A DNA stretch of 64,000 nucleotides from Bacillus sp. SKDU12 (GTDB taxonomy: Bacteria > Bacillota > Bacilli > Bacillales > Bacillaceae): NCBI RefSeq assembly GCF_010093085.1, contig NZ_MSRC01000010.1:1-64000 (forward strand), given 5' to 3'. Position numbers and translations under genes: made by a program. This document shows positions 27,749 to 37,148 of the stretch, piece by piece. Under the pieces are notes generated by a model. It searched no databases and was not told where the DNA came from. It saw only the letters and a program-made list of their open reading frames with translations. How positions within the stretch are numbered: the first letter of the stretch is position 1; each line of letters opens with the position of its first letter.

Positions 27749-27807
27749 TTGTATCTTGCGATTATTTCTCATACAATAAAAACGACACAGTTGTCGTTTT
27801 TATTGTA
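27749..27807 (+). promoter_or_regulatory. yfiS promoter and 16-bp-arm operator
   Basis: TTGTAT (27749-27754) and TACAAT (27772-27777) are 17 bases apart. A perfect palindrome begins on the -10: arms 27772-27787 and 27792-27807 (outer part TACAATAAAAACGACA) with a four-base centre. It ends two bases before the AGGAGG of yfiS. Its position fits repression by the TetR protein YfiR encoded at the end of the operon. Confidence 0.75.
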
Positions 27808-27821
27808 CAGGAGGATGAATC

Positions 27822-29069
27822 ATGGAAAAATCATTGTTTCGCAAAGAGCTGATGACACTGTTGGCCTCACAAACTATTTCTTCACTTGGAGACTGGCTTC
27901 ACATTTTGGCCGTGCTGACATTGTCCGCTTTTCAGCTCCACGCTTCATCGTTAGATATGTCATTTTTGATGATGTCATTTGCTATGCCTGTCATTATACT
28001 CGGTCCGGTATCGGGGGTGTTAGCCGACCGCTTTGACAGAAAAACAATCATGTTTCTATCGGAAATCGGGCGGGCCCTCACCGTTGTCAGCTGCGTTTAT
28101 GTCAGTGAGCTTTGGCAGCTTTACGTATTGCTAAGCCTCCAGAGCAGTTTTTCTTCCCTTTTTTCACCCGCTAAAAACGGAAAGCTTAAGGAATTGGCCC
28201 CGGAAGCTCACATTCAGCAGGCCGTCTCCGTCAGCAGCATGATTGATAACAGCGCAAAAGTCTTCGGCCCCGCCCTCGGCGGCATGCTGATCGCCGCTGT
28301 CTCTATCCATTCTGTTTTCTATATCAACGCCGGGGCCTTTCTTCTTTCCGCTGTCATTTTGTTTTTCCTCCCGAGAGATGCTTTTTTACAAAAAACCCTT
28401 ACACCTCAAGAAAAAACGCCGGCACTCGCTTCGATGAAAGAAGGCTTTCAGTTATTGAAACGGATGCCGCTTCTTTTAACAGGCTTGCTCACTGCTTGTG
28501 TTGTTCTCTTTGTATTGCAGATTGGTGATTCGCAGGCAATCATTCTCATCCGTTCCTTTTCTGGCGCTCCTCCCGAGCTTGCTGGCTGGTGCATGGCCGT
28601 AAGCGGGGCCGGTATGCTCCTTACGGCGGCAATGATCGGCAAACGGAGTATCACTTCTTATTTGCTTTATTTCTCAGCTGGGGCCTTTCTGCTTGGAATA
28701 TCGACTGGAAGTACGCCATTTCTGAGCGGCATGGGAATCGCCGGCATCGCTCTTTTTATTTTCGCTTTTTTCATCATGGGAGCGGCTTTCGGCCTCGTCC
28801 ATATACCTTTTCAAATCCTCGTGCAGACAACGGTGCCTGTCAATTACAGCGGCAGGGTGTTTGGCGCCATTCAAAGCGCGACGACCCTCGCCTCCATCCT
28901 CGGCATGGCGGGCGGGGGTGTGCTGGCGGAATGGATCGGTGTATCACTTGCTTTTCTTGTCTGCGGCTGCTTGCTGATCATGGTTGGGTTGATTACACTT
29001 GTAGGTAAGAAAGTTGCAGAAAGCGGGCGATATCTTGTCACCGAAAGTAACAAAGGAGCACAAAGATAA
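27822..29069 (+). CDS. yfiS: YfiS, MFS exporter
   Basis: The 415-residue protein has about eleven to twelve helices and resembles MFS_3/enterobactin-exporter-type carriers. It has the motif GVLADRFDRKTIMF after helix 2 and SPAKNGKLKELAPE in the second loop. The substrate is unknown. AGGAGGATGAATC sits before the ATG. Its 3' end overlaps yfiR, and the palindrome over its promoter suggests YfiR-controlled induction. Confidence 0.87.
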   Translation: MEKSLFRKELMTLLASQTISSLGDWLHILAVLTLSAFQLHASSLDMSFLMMSFAMPVIILGPVSGVLADRFDRKTIMFLSEIGRALTVVSCVYVSELWQLYVLLSLQSSFSSLFSPAKNGKLKELAPEAHIQQAVSVSSMIDNSAKVFGPALGGMLIAAVSIHSVFYINAGAFLLSAVILFFLPRDAFLQKTLTPQEKTPALASMKEGFQLLKRMPLLLTGLLTACVVLFVLQIGDSQAIILIRSFSGAPPELAGWCMAVSGAGMLLTAAMIGKRSITSYLLYFSAGAFLLGISTGSTPFLSGMGIAGIALFIFAFFIMGAAFGLVHIPFQILVQTTVPVNYSGRVFGAIQSATTLASILGMAGGGVLAEWIGVSLAFLVCGCLLIMVGLITLVGKKVAESGRYLVTESNKGAQR

Positions 29070-29652
29070 ACGGCAGGCAGAGATTTTAGAGGCTGCCAAA
29101 ACCGTTTTTAAACGAAAAGGATTCGAATTAACGACAATGAAAGACGTCGTGGAAGAGTCAGGCTTCAGCCGAGGCGGTGTCTATCTTTATTTTTCAAGCA
29201 CTGAGGAGATGTTTCGCCGCATTATTGAAGCCGGGCTTGATGAAGGGCTCCAAAAGCTTGATGACTCTGCGGAACATCGAAGTGTTTGGGACACCATTTC
29301 AAGCTATTTGGATGAACTTGCTGAAGGTCTTAGTGATGCAGCAGATACGCTGGCACCGGTTCAATTTGAATATTTAGTGACAGCTTGGCGGAATGAAGAA
29401 CGGCGGCTGTACTTGGAGAAAAGGTACGATCTTTTTATAGAAAGGTTTTCAAAGCTATTGCAAAAAGGAATCGAGCAAGGGGAATTTCAGCCTCTGCAGC
29501 CTCTCGCGACGATTGCGAAGTTTTTCCTAAATATGAATGACGGCATCATTCAAAGCGCCCTTTATTTTGATGAAGAAAAAGCTGATGTATCTGGACTTGC
29601 TGAATCTGCAAAACTGTATTTAAAAACGGTGCTGCAAACGGATAGGAAATAA
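29035..29652 (+). CDS. yfiR: YfiR, TetR-family regulator
   Basis: The 205-residue protein has an N-terminal TetR DNA-binding domain (ILEAAKTVFKRKGFELTTMKDVVEESGFSRGGVYLYFSSTEEMF, about 16-60). A helical ligand-binding domain follows. It overlaps the end of yfiS by 35 bases, so the two are one operon, and it probably represses it. The TTG at 29035 gives the length known for B. subtilis YfiR; a TTG at 29014 preceded by AGGTAAG is a real alternative. Confidence 0.86.
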   Translation: MSPKVTKEHKDKRQAEILEAAKTVFKRKGFELTTMKDVVEESGFSRGGVYLYFSSTEEMFRRIIEAGLDEGLQKLDDSAEHRSVWDTISSYLDELAEGLSDAADTLAPVQFEYLVTAWRNEERRLYLEKRYDLFIERFSKLLQKGIEQGEFQPLQPLATIAKFFLNMNDGIIQSALYFDEEKADVSGLAESAKLYLKTVLQTDRK

Positions 29653-29654
29653 AA

Positions 29655-29692
29655 CAAACGGCAGGAGCCTCTCTCCTGCCGCTTCTTTTCAC
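29655..29692. terminator. Shared terminator of yfiR and yfiQ
   Basis: GGCAGGAG / CTCCTGCC arms around CCTCT lie between convergent genes, with T-rich tails on both strands. Confidence 0.85.
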
Positions 29693-30777
29693 CCTGCTTG
29701 ATCCCGCACTTCTGCTGTTGCTTTCTTCTGTTTTGGCTGATAAATCTTTCCCACAAATAAATAACCGTATTTGAATTTATTCAGTGCCCACGAGGTCAGG
29801 ATCGGGCCGGCTGTGCACACGGCGAACAACAGGAGAACTGCCGGTACGGCGGGGATGTCGGGCACATTTAAAAGCAACACGTAGCCTATAATCATAAAAT
29901 AAGCATGAAGCAGATAAATTGAAAAAGAATAGTTGCTGATAAACATCATGATTTTCGGCACATGTTTTATTTTAGAAAACACGTGAAAGCACAGGAAAAT
30001 CATGCTTGTCGAATACAGCATGATATCAGGCCGTTTCGAGCTGATCATGCCGATTTCCCCGACATAAGAAACAGTGACAACAAGCGCCGCAGATGCCAGC
30101 GCAGTCCCGTATATCCCCCACCGGTATTGATTTAACAGTGCTAAAAAACGCTTATATTCTTTTCCGCAATAATAGGCCAGACAGAAGTAAAAAAGCCAGC
30201 CTGCGAACGGCACCCAGAAGAACGGAAACGCTCCGCCCTCTTCAGAAGCAGGAGCCGGACTGGCTGCTGAGTAATAGCTTAAATAAGCGGCTGTCAACAC
30301 AAATGAGATGGACAGAACCCATTTTGGCGATGCTTTTTTCAAATACTCATGAAACAGCATATGCAGAATGTAAAATTGAAAGATGACGAGAATGAAGTAT
30401 CCAACAAAGTTGCCTAACAATACGTTCGCCAAAAATTTTTGCACAATCGCGAGAAAGGTGACCTCTCCCCCCATCGCACTGGTCATCAGCAAAGCATCGA
30501 TGGCTGCGATAAATAAAAAAGGAATGAAAATCACTTTTCCCCGCTTCTTTAAAAAACCGTCCGGCACTCCGTCAGGATAAGAACGGGCCAGCAAAAATTC
30601 AGAGATGAAAATGAAAGCGGGCGTGCTGAACATGAGGAGTGTGCGAAAAGAATCTACGGTGTGAGAGATATTTGCGAGAGCTTCTGCCTGAAGCATCAGA
30701 ACCATTGAAATGATATGGAGCAAAACGACACTTAAGCACGAAATACAGCGGATCATAAAAATTTCTTTAATTTGCAT
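29689..30777 (-). CDS. yfiQ: YfiQ, membrane acyltransferase-3 family protein
   Basis: The 362-residue protein has about ten hydrophobic helices and the acyltransferase-3 features: an early catalytic-type histidine in VLLHIISMV (helix 1), and STPAFIFISEFLLAR. Such proteins O-acetylate extracellular sugars or exopolysaccharides. The target here is unknown. The ATG at 30777 has AAAGGAG eight bases upstream; a GTG three bases earlier is less likely. Confidence 0.85.
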   Translation of the reverse strand: MQIKEIFMIRCISCLSVVLLHIISMVLMLQAEALANISHTVDSFRTLLMFSTPAFIFISEFLLARSYPDGVPDGFLKKRGKVIFIPFLFIAAIDALLMTSAMGGEVTFLAIVQKFLANVLLGNFVGYFILVIFQFYILHMLFHEYLKKASPKWVLSISFVLTAAYLSYYSAASPAPASEEGGAFPFFWVPFAGWLFYFCLAYYCGKEYKRFLALLNQYRWGIYGTALASAALVVTVSYVGEIGMISSKRPDIMLYSTSMIFLCFHVFSKIKHVPKIMMFISNYSFSIYLLHAYFMIIGYVLLLNVPDIPAVPAVLLLFAVCTAGPILTSWALNKFKYGYLFVGKIYQPKQKKATAEVRDQAG

Positions 30778-31025
30778 CACAGCGCTCCTTTTATTTCAAA
30801 TTTTTAGAAATCAATGGTTGTACCTTAACATGTCTGTTCGGTTTGAAAAAGTGGCGGATGTCTTAAATTGGCGGATGTCTTATAGACTATCGAGAACAAC
30901 TGAATACTGTGCAGACAAGAACTTTTGGGCTATGCAGAGGATGTGATCATAAATCCTTTATTCAAGTTCACCTTTCCTCTTATACATAAATCATCAATCT
31001 GAGTGCGGGACATAAAGTAGTCAGG
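30778..31025. other. Intergenic region with a 17-bp tandem repeat
   Basis: Between divergent yfiQ and padR there is no gene. It contains two exact copies of TGGCGGATGTCTTA (30852-30865 and 30869-30882), 17 bases apart, which could be a direct-repeat binding site. The rest shows nothing recognisable. Confidence 0.5.
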
Positions 31026-31054
31026 TTGTGTTCCCTTCCTCCCTTTTCTATAAT
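31026..31054 (+). promoter_or_regulatory. padR promoter candidate
   Basis: TTGTGT (31026-31031), a 17-base spacer and a perfect TATAAT (31049-31054) lie about 50 bases upstream of padR. Confidence 0.65.
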
Positions 31055-31106
31055 AAGGGGAATAGGCAGTTAGGATTACGAAACAGCCATAGACACGGAG
31101 GATCGC

Positions 31107-31655
31107 ATGAGAGTATTAAAATACGCCATATTAGGGCTTTTGCGCAAAGGCGAATTGAGCGGATACGATATTACGAGTTATTTTAAAGAGGAGCTCGGCC
31201 AATTTTGGAGCGCCAAGCACAGCCAGATTTACCCCGAGCTCAAAAAGCTCACGGATGAAGGATTTATCACGTTCCGAACAACGATTCAAGGCACGAAGCT
31301 GGAGAAAAAGATGTACACCCTGACAGACAGCGGAAAGCAGGAGCTGCATGACTGGCTGATCCGACACCAGCCGATACCGGAGACTGTGAAGGATGAATTT
31401 ATGCTGAAGGCTTATTTCATTTCTTGTCTATCGCAGCAGGAGGCTTCCGACTTGTTCACAGATCAGCTGCTGAAACGCAAGGCAAAGCTGTCTGATCTGC
31501 AGGGAAGCTATGACAAGCTGATGGCTTCAGCAGAACCAATGTCATTTTCTTCACCAGACTTCGGCCACTATCTCGTGCTGACGAAAGCGCTGGAGCGGGA
31601 GAAAAATTACGTTTCCTGGCTGGAGTCGATTTTGTCCATGATTAACAAAGGTTGA
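31107..31655 (+). CDS. padR: PadR, phenolic-acid-responsive repressor
   Basis: The 182-residue protein is the founding type of the PadR family. The N-terminal winged helix begins LKYAILGLLRKGELSGYDI and includes QIYPELKKLTDEGFI; the C-terminal helical part dimerises. In B. subtilis it represses the phenolic acid decarboxylase padC, located elsewhere, and is released by p-coumaric or ferulic acid. GGAGGATCGC precedes the ATG. No padC is present in this window. Confidence 0.92.
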   Translation: MRVLKYAILGLLRKGELSGYDITSYFKEELGQFWSAKHSQIYPELKKLTDEGFITFRTTIQGTKLEKKMYTLTDSGKQELHDWLIRHQPIPETVKDEFMLKAYFISCLSQQEASDLFTDQLLKRKAKLSDLQGSYDKLMASAEPMSFSSPDFGHYLVLTKALEREKNYVSWLESILSMINKG

Positions 31656-31680
31656 CTGTGGGCGGAGATTTACCCGCATG

Positions 31681-31716
31681 CAAAAAGCATCTGCCTCAGG
31701 GGGCAGATGCTTTTTT
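31681..31716. terminator. Shared terminator of padR and lnrN
   Basis: AGCATCTGCC / GGCAGATGCT ten-base arms are flanked by A5 and T6 runs. Confidence 0.9.
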
Positions 31717-32872
31717 AGGCTCGGAGCGCTTTCAGCCCCGCTGCGAAAGTAATTGCCGTAAAAGCAAGCAAAATGCCGCAGATGCCGAGAATATCTATAA
31801 CATGTGCACCGTTAGCGATAATCTCAGTCAGCCCACTCATCGCCCACTTTTGCGGAAGAAGTTCCGCGACGGACTGCATCCATTTCGGTTCAATATCTAT
31901 CGGCCAATACATTCCGCTTACCATACATGTTGCGATGACGAGTAAATTGCCGAACGCAAGCTGCTGTTCCGGCGTTCTGACATTGGCGGCTATCACCAAT
32001 CCGATACCCACAACGGTCAGCAGAAAAAATGAGACTAACACAATAACCGCCGCCGTATTTCCCCAGTTGATGCCAAACAGCCAATGGGACGCGAGCAGTA
32101 AAATACCAAATTGAATCCAGCCTATGATAAAGAAGGACAGCACATATCCAGCACCGATTTCTGCTCGGCTTACAGAAGCTGTAAGCAATCTGTGCCAGAC
32201 GCCGTTTTTTCTCGCTTCTAAAATGGTTCCCGCTGCTCCCATCATAGTCAGCATGACAAATAGAATCGAAAAACCTGCTGCTCTGGAGGCTGTATCGCTT
32301 ACGTTCGCACTTTCTTCTTTATCGCTTAGTGTCTTACGTTTCACGGGTGGTGCTGCCTCTTTAGGATCTTTGGCGAAAACCAATTTATAAGCCGCCTTCC
32401 AATTCTCCCCGGCTGCTTGAGCTGCCGTTTTCGCTGCGGTAACTTGAATATTGAGTTTTGCCAATGTGCTTTCTGCATATTGTTTGGCCATCGGCGCTTC
32501 CGACAAGTCTGGACCGTGCCGGAAGACCAGCTTAGGATGTTTTCCCTTTTCGAGCTGTGTTTGGAACGAATGGGAAATTGTGATGATCCCGGCAATCTTC
32601 TTTTGTTCCAGCTTTTCTGATGCTTTGCTTTCAGACATGGTTTCAAATGTATACATATCATCATGTGTCTTCAACTGCCGAATATAATGTTGCGACAGAA
32701 TCGTGTCATCCTGATCAATGACTGCAAACTGCAGCTTGTCATCATTGCTGCCTAACATCCCTCCAAATACAAAGGTCAGCAAAAGCGGGGCGGCGAACAT
32801 CATCAAATAATTCTGCCGCTTTTTGAAAATGAGAGAAAGCTCAATGCCGCAAATGGCTAAGATTTTTTTCAC
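31715..32872 (-). CDS. lnrN: LnrN (YfiN), ABC-2-type permease of the linearmycin exporter
   Basis: The 385-residue permease has one N-terminal helix (about 20-40), a large external domain (about 45-190) and five to six C-terminal helices, the ABC-2 plan. With LnrM it should form the channel of the LnrLMN exporter, which protects B. subtilis from linearmycin and other polyenes. It follows lnrM by 15 bases in the operon. Confidence 0.88.
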   Translation of the reverse strand: MKKILAICGIELSLIFKKRQNYLMMFAAPLLLTFVFGGMLGSNDDKLQFAVIDQDDTILSQHYIRQLKTHDDMYTFETMSESKASEKLEQKKIAGIITISHSFQTQLEKGKHPKLVFRHGPDLSEAPMAKQYAESTLAKLNIQVTAAKTAAQAAGENWKAAYKLVFAKDPKEAAPPVKRKTLSDKEESANVSDTASRAAGFSILFVMLTMMGAAGTILEARKNGVWHRLLTASVSRAEIGAGYVLSFFIIGWIQFGILLLASHWLFGINWGNTAAVIVLVSFFLLTVVGIGLVIAANVRTPEQQLAFGNLLVIATCMVSGMYWPIDIEPKWMQSVAELLPQKWAMSGLTEIIANGAHVIDILGICGILLAFTAITFAAGLKALRA

Positions 32873-32887
32873 TTCGTGTGTACCTCC

Positions 32888-34081
32888 TTATCTTGTTGTA
32901 TGAAGCCGTCTGATACCAAGCACGAGTGAACAAAGGCTGATCGCTGCAAAAAGAAGCACAGGCTTTTGAATATCAGCCCAGCCTCCTCCTTCCATTAAAG
33001 AAAGAAAGCCGTCAAGCGCCCATCGATTCGGTACGACCTTGGATATAGACTGCAAGAAGTCCGGAAATTGGTACAGCGGCAGCATAGACCCGCCAAGAAC
33101 CGCAAGCACTTGAACGCCGAAGCCGCCGATCGCATCCGCCGATTTCATATCGCTAATGCAGGACGCAAGCAGCATTGAAATGCCCGATACAGCGGCAGCG
33201 TACGAAAGCCCTAGTACACTTACAAACATCAGATTACCGCCCCAGTCCACACCAAATACATTGATCGTGACAATCAGAAATATGATAAATTGTATGATCG
33301 CAAATATATAGGTCCCGAGGCATTTTCCGAAAAGAATGACGAATTTTTGCGCAGGCGTCATCAGCATTCTGGCAAGTGTTTCCGTCTCCTTTTCCTGTAA
33401 AAATGATTTCGCTCCGACTGTCATATGAAACAGCATAAACATGCAAAGCATTGCAGCCGAATAGTATTGAAAGCTGGTAACAGCCTTGCTGCCGACTGAT
33501 TTTTCCGCAATTGTCAGCTTGTTACCCGTTTCCTTTTCAAGCGTCTTTACTAGGTTGTTTGCAAAGTGTGCAGGATCAATCTTTCCTTGTTGGACAGCTG
33601 ACGTTTTGCTGATGTAGTCCATTGAAGCGGACGCAGCATCTTTTACCGCCTTATATTGGTCTATGAAAGATGCGGCTGCTGTTTCGATGATGGAGCTTTT
33701 TATGGTTTGATCTGGATCGGCATAAACAAATGCTGACGTTTTGCCGGCTTCCCAATGTTTCGGAATGACGATGCCGACATCGATTTTCTTTTCATCGAGC
33801 AGTTTCTTCATCTCATCTTCGCTGCTGGCTTGTGTCATGTTTACCGGCTTCATTTTATTGAGGACGTCTGTTTTAAACATGTTCGCTGCATCTGATCGGT
33901 CTGATTGGACATACCCGACTTTGATGCCGTCAATCCGGCTGCCTCCGTCAACAATTGATCCGAGTGCCGCACCTAAAATACAGGTCAGGATCAGCGGCAT
34001 TAAAATAAGCATCATAAACCCTTTTCTGTCCGTGATTCTGATGTTGACATCTTTCCATGCAATCCATAAGCTTTTTTTCAT
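32888..34081 (-). CDS. lnrM: LnrM (YfiM), ABC-2-type permease of the linearmycin exporter
   Basis: The 397-residue permease shares the LnrN plan: helix 1 (about 22-42), an extracytoplasmic region (about 45-215) and five to six helices after residue ~220, including [29 protein letters not shown]. The two permeases are paralogous and probably heterodimerise. It begins eleven bases after lnrL ends. Confidence 0.88.
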   Translation of the reverse strand: MKKSLWIAWKDVNIRITDRKGFMMLILMPLILTCILGAALGSIVDGGSRIDGIKVGYVQSDRSDAANMFKTDVLNKMKPVNMTQASSEDEMKKLLDEKKIDVGIVIPKHWEAGKTSAFVYADPDQTIKSSIIETAAASFIDQYKAVKDAASASMDYISKTSAVQQGKIDPAHFANNLVKTLEKETGNKLTIAEKSVGSKAVTSFQYYSAAMLCMFMLFHMTVGAKSFLQEKETETLARMLMTPAQKFVILFGKCLGTYIFAIIQFIIFLIVTINVFGVDWGGNLMFVSVLGLSYAAAVSGISMLLASCISDMKSADAIGGFGVQVLAVLGGSMLPLYQFPDFLQSISKVVPNRWALDGFLSLMEGGGWADIQKPVLLFAAISLCSLVLGIRRLHTTR

Positions 34082-34092
34082 TACCGTCCCTC

Positions 34093-35028
34093 CTAATCCC
34101 GCAACGTGCGGCCGGTCAGATTCAGAAACAGACGCTCCAGGTTTGGTTCCTGCACCTGAAGAGACAGCAGGTTGATTTGATGGGCGGTTGCTTCCGCAAG
34201 CAAACTTGTGACAACTTTTTCATGATGGGCCGCAGAAATGTTAATTTTGAGTCCTGTTTCATGTACGGTTACATCATTTACATGAGCCAGGGAACGGATC
34301 GCAAAAAGAAACGCTTCATTGACCCTGCTAACTGTGACCTGAATGATGGTATCGCCTCCAAGACGGCTGCATAAATCGCCTTTTGTGCCGATCGCAATCA
34401 TTTCTCCCATATCCATAATCCCGATTCGGTCGCATAAATACTCAACCTCTTCCATGTAATGACTCGTATAGATCACTGTCATACCTGTTTCATTGAGCTG
34501 CTTCACCGTCTCTAAAATATGATTTCTTGATTGCGGATCAATGCCGACAGTCGGTTCATCCATGATCAACAGCTCAGGCTTGTGCATTAATGCCGCACCG
34601 ATGTTGATTCTCCGTTTCATACCGCCTGAGAATGTTTCAATTTTATCTTTGGCCCGCTCACTCAGGCCGACATATTCAAGGACTTCTGCCGACCTCTTTT
34701 TGGCCTCGCTATGGGTAAGTCCGTACATTTTTCCCCAAAATATTAGATTCTCTCGTGCCGTCAGTGTTGGATATAAAGCAATTTCCTGCGGGACGACACC
34801 GATTTTTTGTTTCGCTTTAGCTGTTTCTTTTCCGATAACATACCCGCCTACTGTGATGTGCCCGCTGTCATGAGGCGCGAGGCCGGAAATCATCGAGATG
34901 GTTGTGGACTTTCCCGCACCGTTTGGCCCGAGAAGCCCGAACGACTCCCCCTTTTGCAGAGAAAAAGAAATGCCTTTCACGATTGTTTTTTTCCCATATG
35001 CCTTTTTGATGTTTTCTGCTTTAAGCAC
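34093..35028 (-). CDS. lnrL: LnrL (YfiL), ABC ATPase of the linearmycin exporter
   Basis: The 311-residue ATPase carries Walker [10 protein letters not shown], the Q-loop GVVPQE, signature FSGGMKR, Walker [15 protein letters not shown] and the switch histidine in YTSHYMEE. It powers the LnrM/LnrN permease pair. It is separated from lnrK by a terminator and its own activator-type promoter, so it can be induced independently of the sensor genes. Confidence 0.92.
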   Translation of the reverse strand: MLKAENIKKAYGKKTIVKGISFSLQKGESFGLLGPNGAGKSTTISMISGLAPHDSGHITVGGYVIGKETAKAKQKIGVVPQEIALYPTLTARENLIFWGKMYGLTHSEAKKRSAEVLEYVGLSERAKDKIETFSGGMKRRINIGAALMHKPELLIMDEPTVGIDPQSRNHILETVKQLNETGMTVIYTSHYMEEVEYLCDRIGIMDMGEMIAIGTKGDLCSRLGGDTIIQVTVSRVNEAFLFAIRSLAHVNDVTVHETGLKINISAAHHEKVVTSLLAEATAHQINLLSLQVQEPNLERLFLNLTGRTLRD

Positions 35029-35058
35029 GCCGTTCCACTCCTTTTTTGAATCATTGCT

Positions 35059-35105
35059 ATTGTAGAAAAAAGAAAAGCATTCGGCATGTAGCGCCAGATA
35101 GAATG
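35059..35105 (-). promoter_or_regulatory. lnrL promoter and candidate LnrK-binding repeat
   Basis: On the minus strand TACAAT (35059-35064) is a good -10, but the sequence 17 bases upstream is ATGCCG, a very poor -35. An inverted repeat CATTC...GAATG (35078-35082 and 35101-35105 on the plus strand) overlies that position. This is what an activator-dependent promoter should look like; LnrK is the obvious candidate. Confidence 0.5.
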
Positions 35106-35111
35106 TAAGGC

Positions 35112-35142
35112 ATGAAAAAAAGACCTTTTACAGGCCTTTTCA
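35112..35142 (-). terminator. Terminator between lnrK and lnrL
   Basis: On the minus strand AAAGGCCT pairs with AGGTCTTT (one G-T pair) and is followed by seven T. Confidence 0.75.
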
Positions 35143-35170
35143 AAGTAACAAATATGCTCGACGACATATG

Positions 35171-35833
35171 TCAAAAGATAGATACACCATATCTGACTGA
35201 ATAGATGGCGGCTTGGGTTCTGTCTCTGACAGACAGTTTGCTGATAATGTTGGACACGTGATTTTTCACTGTGCCTTCTGTAATGAACAGCTTTTCGGCA
35301 ATTTCTTTGTTGTTCAGCCCGTACCCCAGTTCAGCCAAAACTTCGATTTCACGCTCGGTCAAATCGAGCAGCTCCTTCGGTTTTTCTATCTCGTTTATTC
35401 CTTTCAGCTGTTTTTCACGCTTCCACTCATTCAGCATTTGAGCAGTCAGGTCCGGAGGGAGCACCATTCCGCCAGATTGAACCGTCATCACTGCTTTTAC
35501 AATCGTATCGGCTGACATGTCCTTCAGCAGGTATCCGCTCGCTCCTTCTTCAAGCGCTTCCGCAATCAGCTCTGAATCCTTGAAGGTTGTCAGCATTAAA
35601 ACCTTTACGCCGGGCAAAGAACTTGTAATCAATTTTGTTCCTTCAACTCCGTTGGAAACAGGCATTCTGATGTCCATTAACACGATATCCGGCTCAAGTT
35701 CTTTCGCCTTTTCGAAGGCCTCCTGCCCGTTTCGCGCTGTAGCGATCACGTCAAGCTCTTCTCTGAGCTGAAGCAGTGACGCCAGCCCTTCTCTGACGAT
35801 ATCCTGATCGTCGGTAATGATGATCTTAATCAT
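35171..35833 (-). CDS. lnrK: LnrK (YfiK), NarL-type response regulator
   Basis: The 220-residue regulator has a receiver domain with the acidic pair D8/D9 and phosphoacceptor D54 (LMDIRMP). Its C-terminal LuxR-type helix-turn-helix reads LTEREIEVLAELGYGLNNKEIAEKLFITEGTVKNHVSNI. Phosphorylated by LnrJ, it is known to activate lnrLMN in response to linearmycin. The start at 35833 follows AAAGGAG and overlaps the lnrJ stop by four bases. Confidence 0.93.
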   Translation of the reverse strand: MIKIIITDDQDIVREGLASLLQLREELDVIATARNGQEAFEKAKELEPDIVLMDIRMPVSNGVEGTKLITSSLPGVKVLMLTTFKDSELIAEALEEGASGYLLKDMSADTIVKAVMTVQSGGMVLPPDLTAQMLNEWKREKQLKGINEIEKPKELLDLTEREIEVLAELGYGLNNKEIAEKLFITEGTVKNHVSNIISKLSVRDRTQAAIYSVRYGVSIF

Positions 35834-37032
35834 GATAAACTCTCCTTTTGCTGCACAGGCCCGAAGCTCCATTTTTTATTAGCCATTGAAAATTCAGCGA
35901 TGACAGTAAACCCTTGATCCCGTTCGCTCTCAAAGCGGATCATTCCGCCATGCTCCGCTGCCCGTTTTTTCATATTCAAGAGGCCAAACCCGAGTGCCGC
36001 CTCAGGATTTCCTTTTCCATCATCCTTAATGACAAGGCTGATGCCGTCCGTTGTACAGGCAAGCCGTATCGAACAGGCGGTGGCGCCGCCGTGCCGTTTG
36101 GCATTGGTCAGTCCTTCCTGCACCGTTCTGACCAAAGTCGGATGAAGAGACAGCGGGATTATCGCAGGATCGCCGCTGACCGTAAATTCTGTTGTGACTC
36201 CTGCATTTTTGTAAAAGTCCTCTGTCAACTGTTTTAGCGATTCGATGACCGAAGGATCGTTTTCCGTTTGCAGGGTCCGCACTGATAAGCGGACATCGTC
36301 AAGCGCTTCACGGGCAAGCGTTTCACATATTCCGACTGTCTCCTCCGCTTGTTGGCTGTCTCTTTTTTGCCATTCACGCAAAAGCTGCAGCTGGACGAGA
36401 AGGGCCGTCATTTTGTGCCCGACTATATCATGGATTTCCCTTGCCATTCTGTTCCTCTCATGAATGGCGGTCAGCTCTTCAACCTGCTTCGCATATAAAT
36501 GCAGCTCCTCGTGTGCAGCAGACAGCGCCAGGTGGGATTCCGTCAATTCCTGAAACTGCTGTTTTGCCGTATCCTGCGCCTCTAGCAGCTTGCGGATTAA
36601 TTTGCCGACGACACCGCAGAAGACAACGAATGTCATGCTGGTCAAATGATCGATGACAAATTCAGTGCCGAACATCATATATGTACGGATGAGGACGATC
36701 AAAAACAAAATCAAGCATAGACATAAAACAGACCGAGCAGTTTTCTTTTGAAATCCTCGCAGAAAAAAGGCGACTGCAACCGGACAGAGCATGATAATGA
36801 ACAAGCCTGTGCCGGGAAAGATGAATCCGAACGAAAAGCCGACCGCAATATCAATCAGACAAAACCAGAAGGCATTTGTCTCTTTTGTCAGTAAAACATG
36901 ATTGGCTGCATACACGGCAGCACCTGCTGCAATACATGCATATTCAAACCAGTTATCCTCTTTCACAATGGACAAATACATTAAACAGCTCACCATCAAG
37001 GTAAACATTCTCGTAAAAAACAGAGCCTTCAC
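35830..37032 (-). CDS. lnrJ: LnrJ (YfiJ), polyene-sensing histidine kinase
   Basis: The 400-residue kinase has about five to six N-terminal helices (to ~145), a coiled linker (about 150-185), the HisKA_3 phosphoacceptor H201 in MAREIHDIVGHK and an ATPase domain with DDGKGNPEAALGFGLLNMKKR. The membrane part probably senses linearmycin or the lipid damage it causes. A GTG at 37032 is chosen: GGGAG lies eight bases upstream, while the two ATGs before it are too close to that site. The resulting length equals that of B. subtilis YfiJ. Confidence 0.9.
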   Translation of the reverse strand: MKALFFTRMFTLMVSCLMYLSIVKEDNWFEYACIAAGAAVYAANHVLLTKETNAFWFCLIDIAVGFSFGFIFPGTGLFIIMLCPVAVAFFLRGFQKKTARSVLCLCLILFLIVLIRTYMMFGTEFVIDHLTSMTFVVFCGVVGKLIRKLLEAQDTAKQQFQELTESHLALSAAHEELHLYAKQVEELTAIHERNRMAREIHDIVGHKMTALLVQLQLLREWQKRDSQQAEETVGICETLAREALDDVRLSVRTLQTENDPSVIESLKQLTEDFYKNAGVTTEFTVSGDPAIIPLSLHPTLVRTVQEGLTNAKRHGGATACSIRLACTTDGISLVIKDDGKGNPEAALGFGLLNMKKRAAEHGGMIRFESERDQGFTVIAEFSMANKKWSFGPVQQKESLS

Positions 37033-37105
37033 GCTCATCACTCCCGTTACCCAATTCCCTTCTTATCATACCTGCCTCAAGACATTTTTGACAGACGTTT
37101 CCGGA

Positions 37106-37147
37106 AAATAAAAATCCCCCTGCCAAATTTGCGGCAAAGGGATTACA
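37106..37147 (-). terminator. catE terminator
   Basis: On the minus strand AATCCCTTTGCC and GGCAGGGGGATT pair imperfectly and are followed by TTTTATTTT. Confidence 0.8.
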
Positions 37148-37148
37148 G

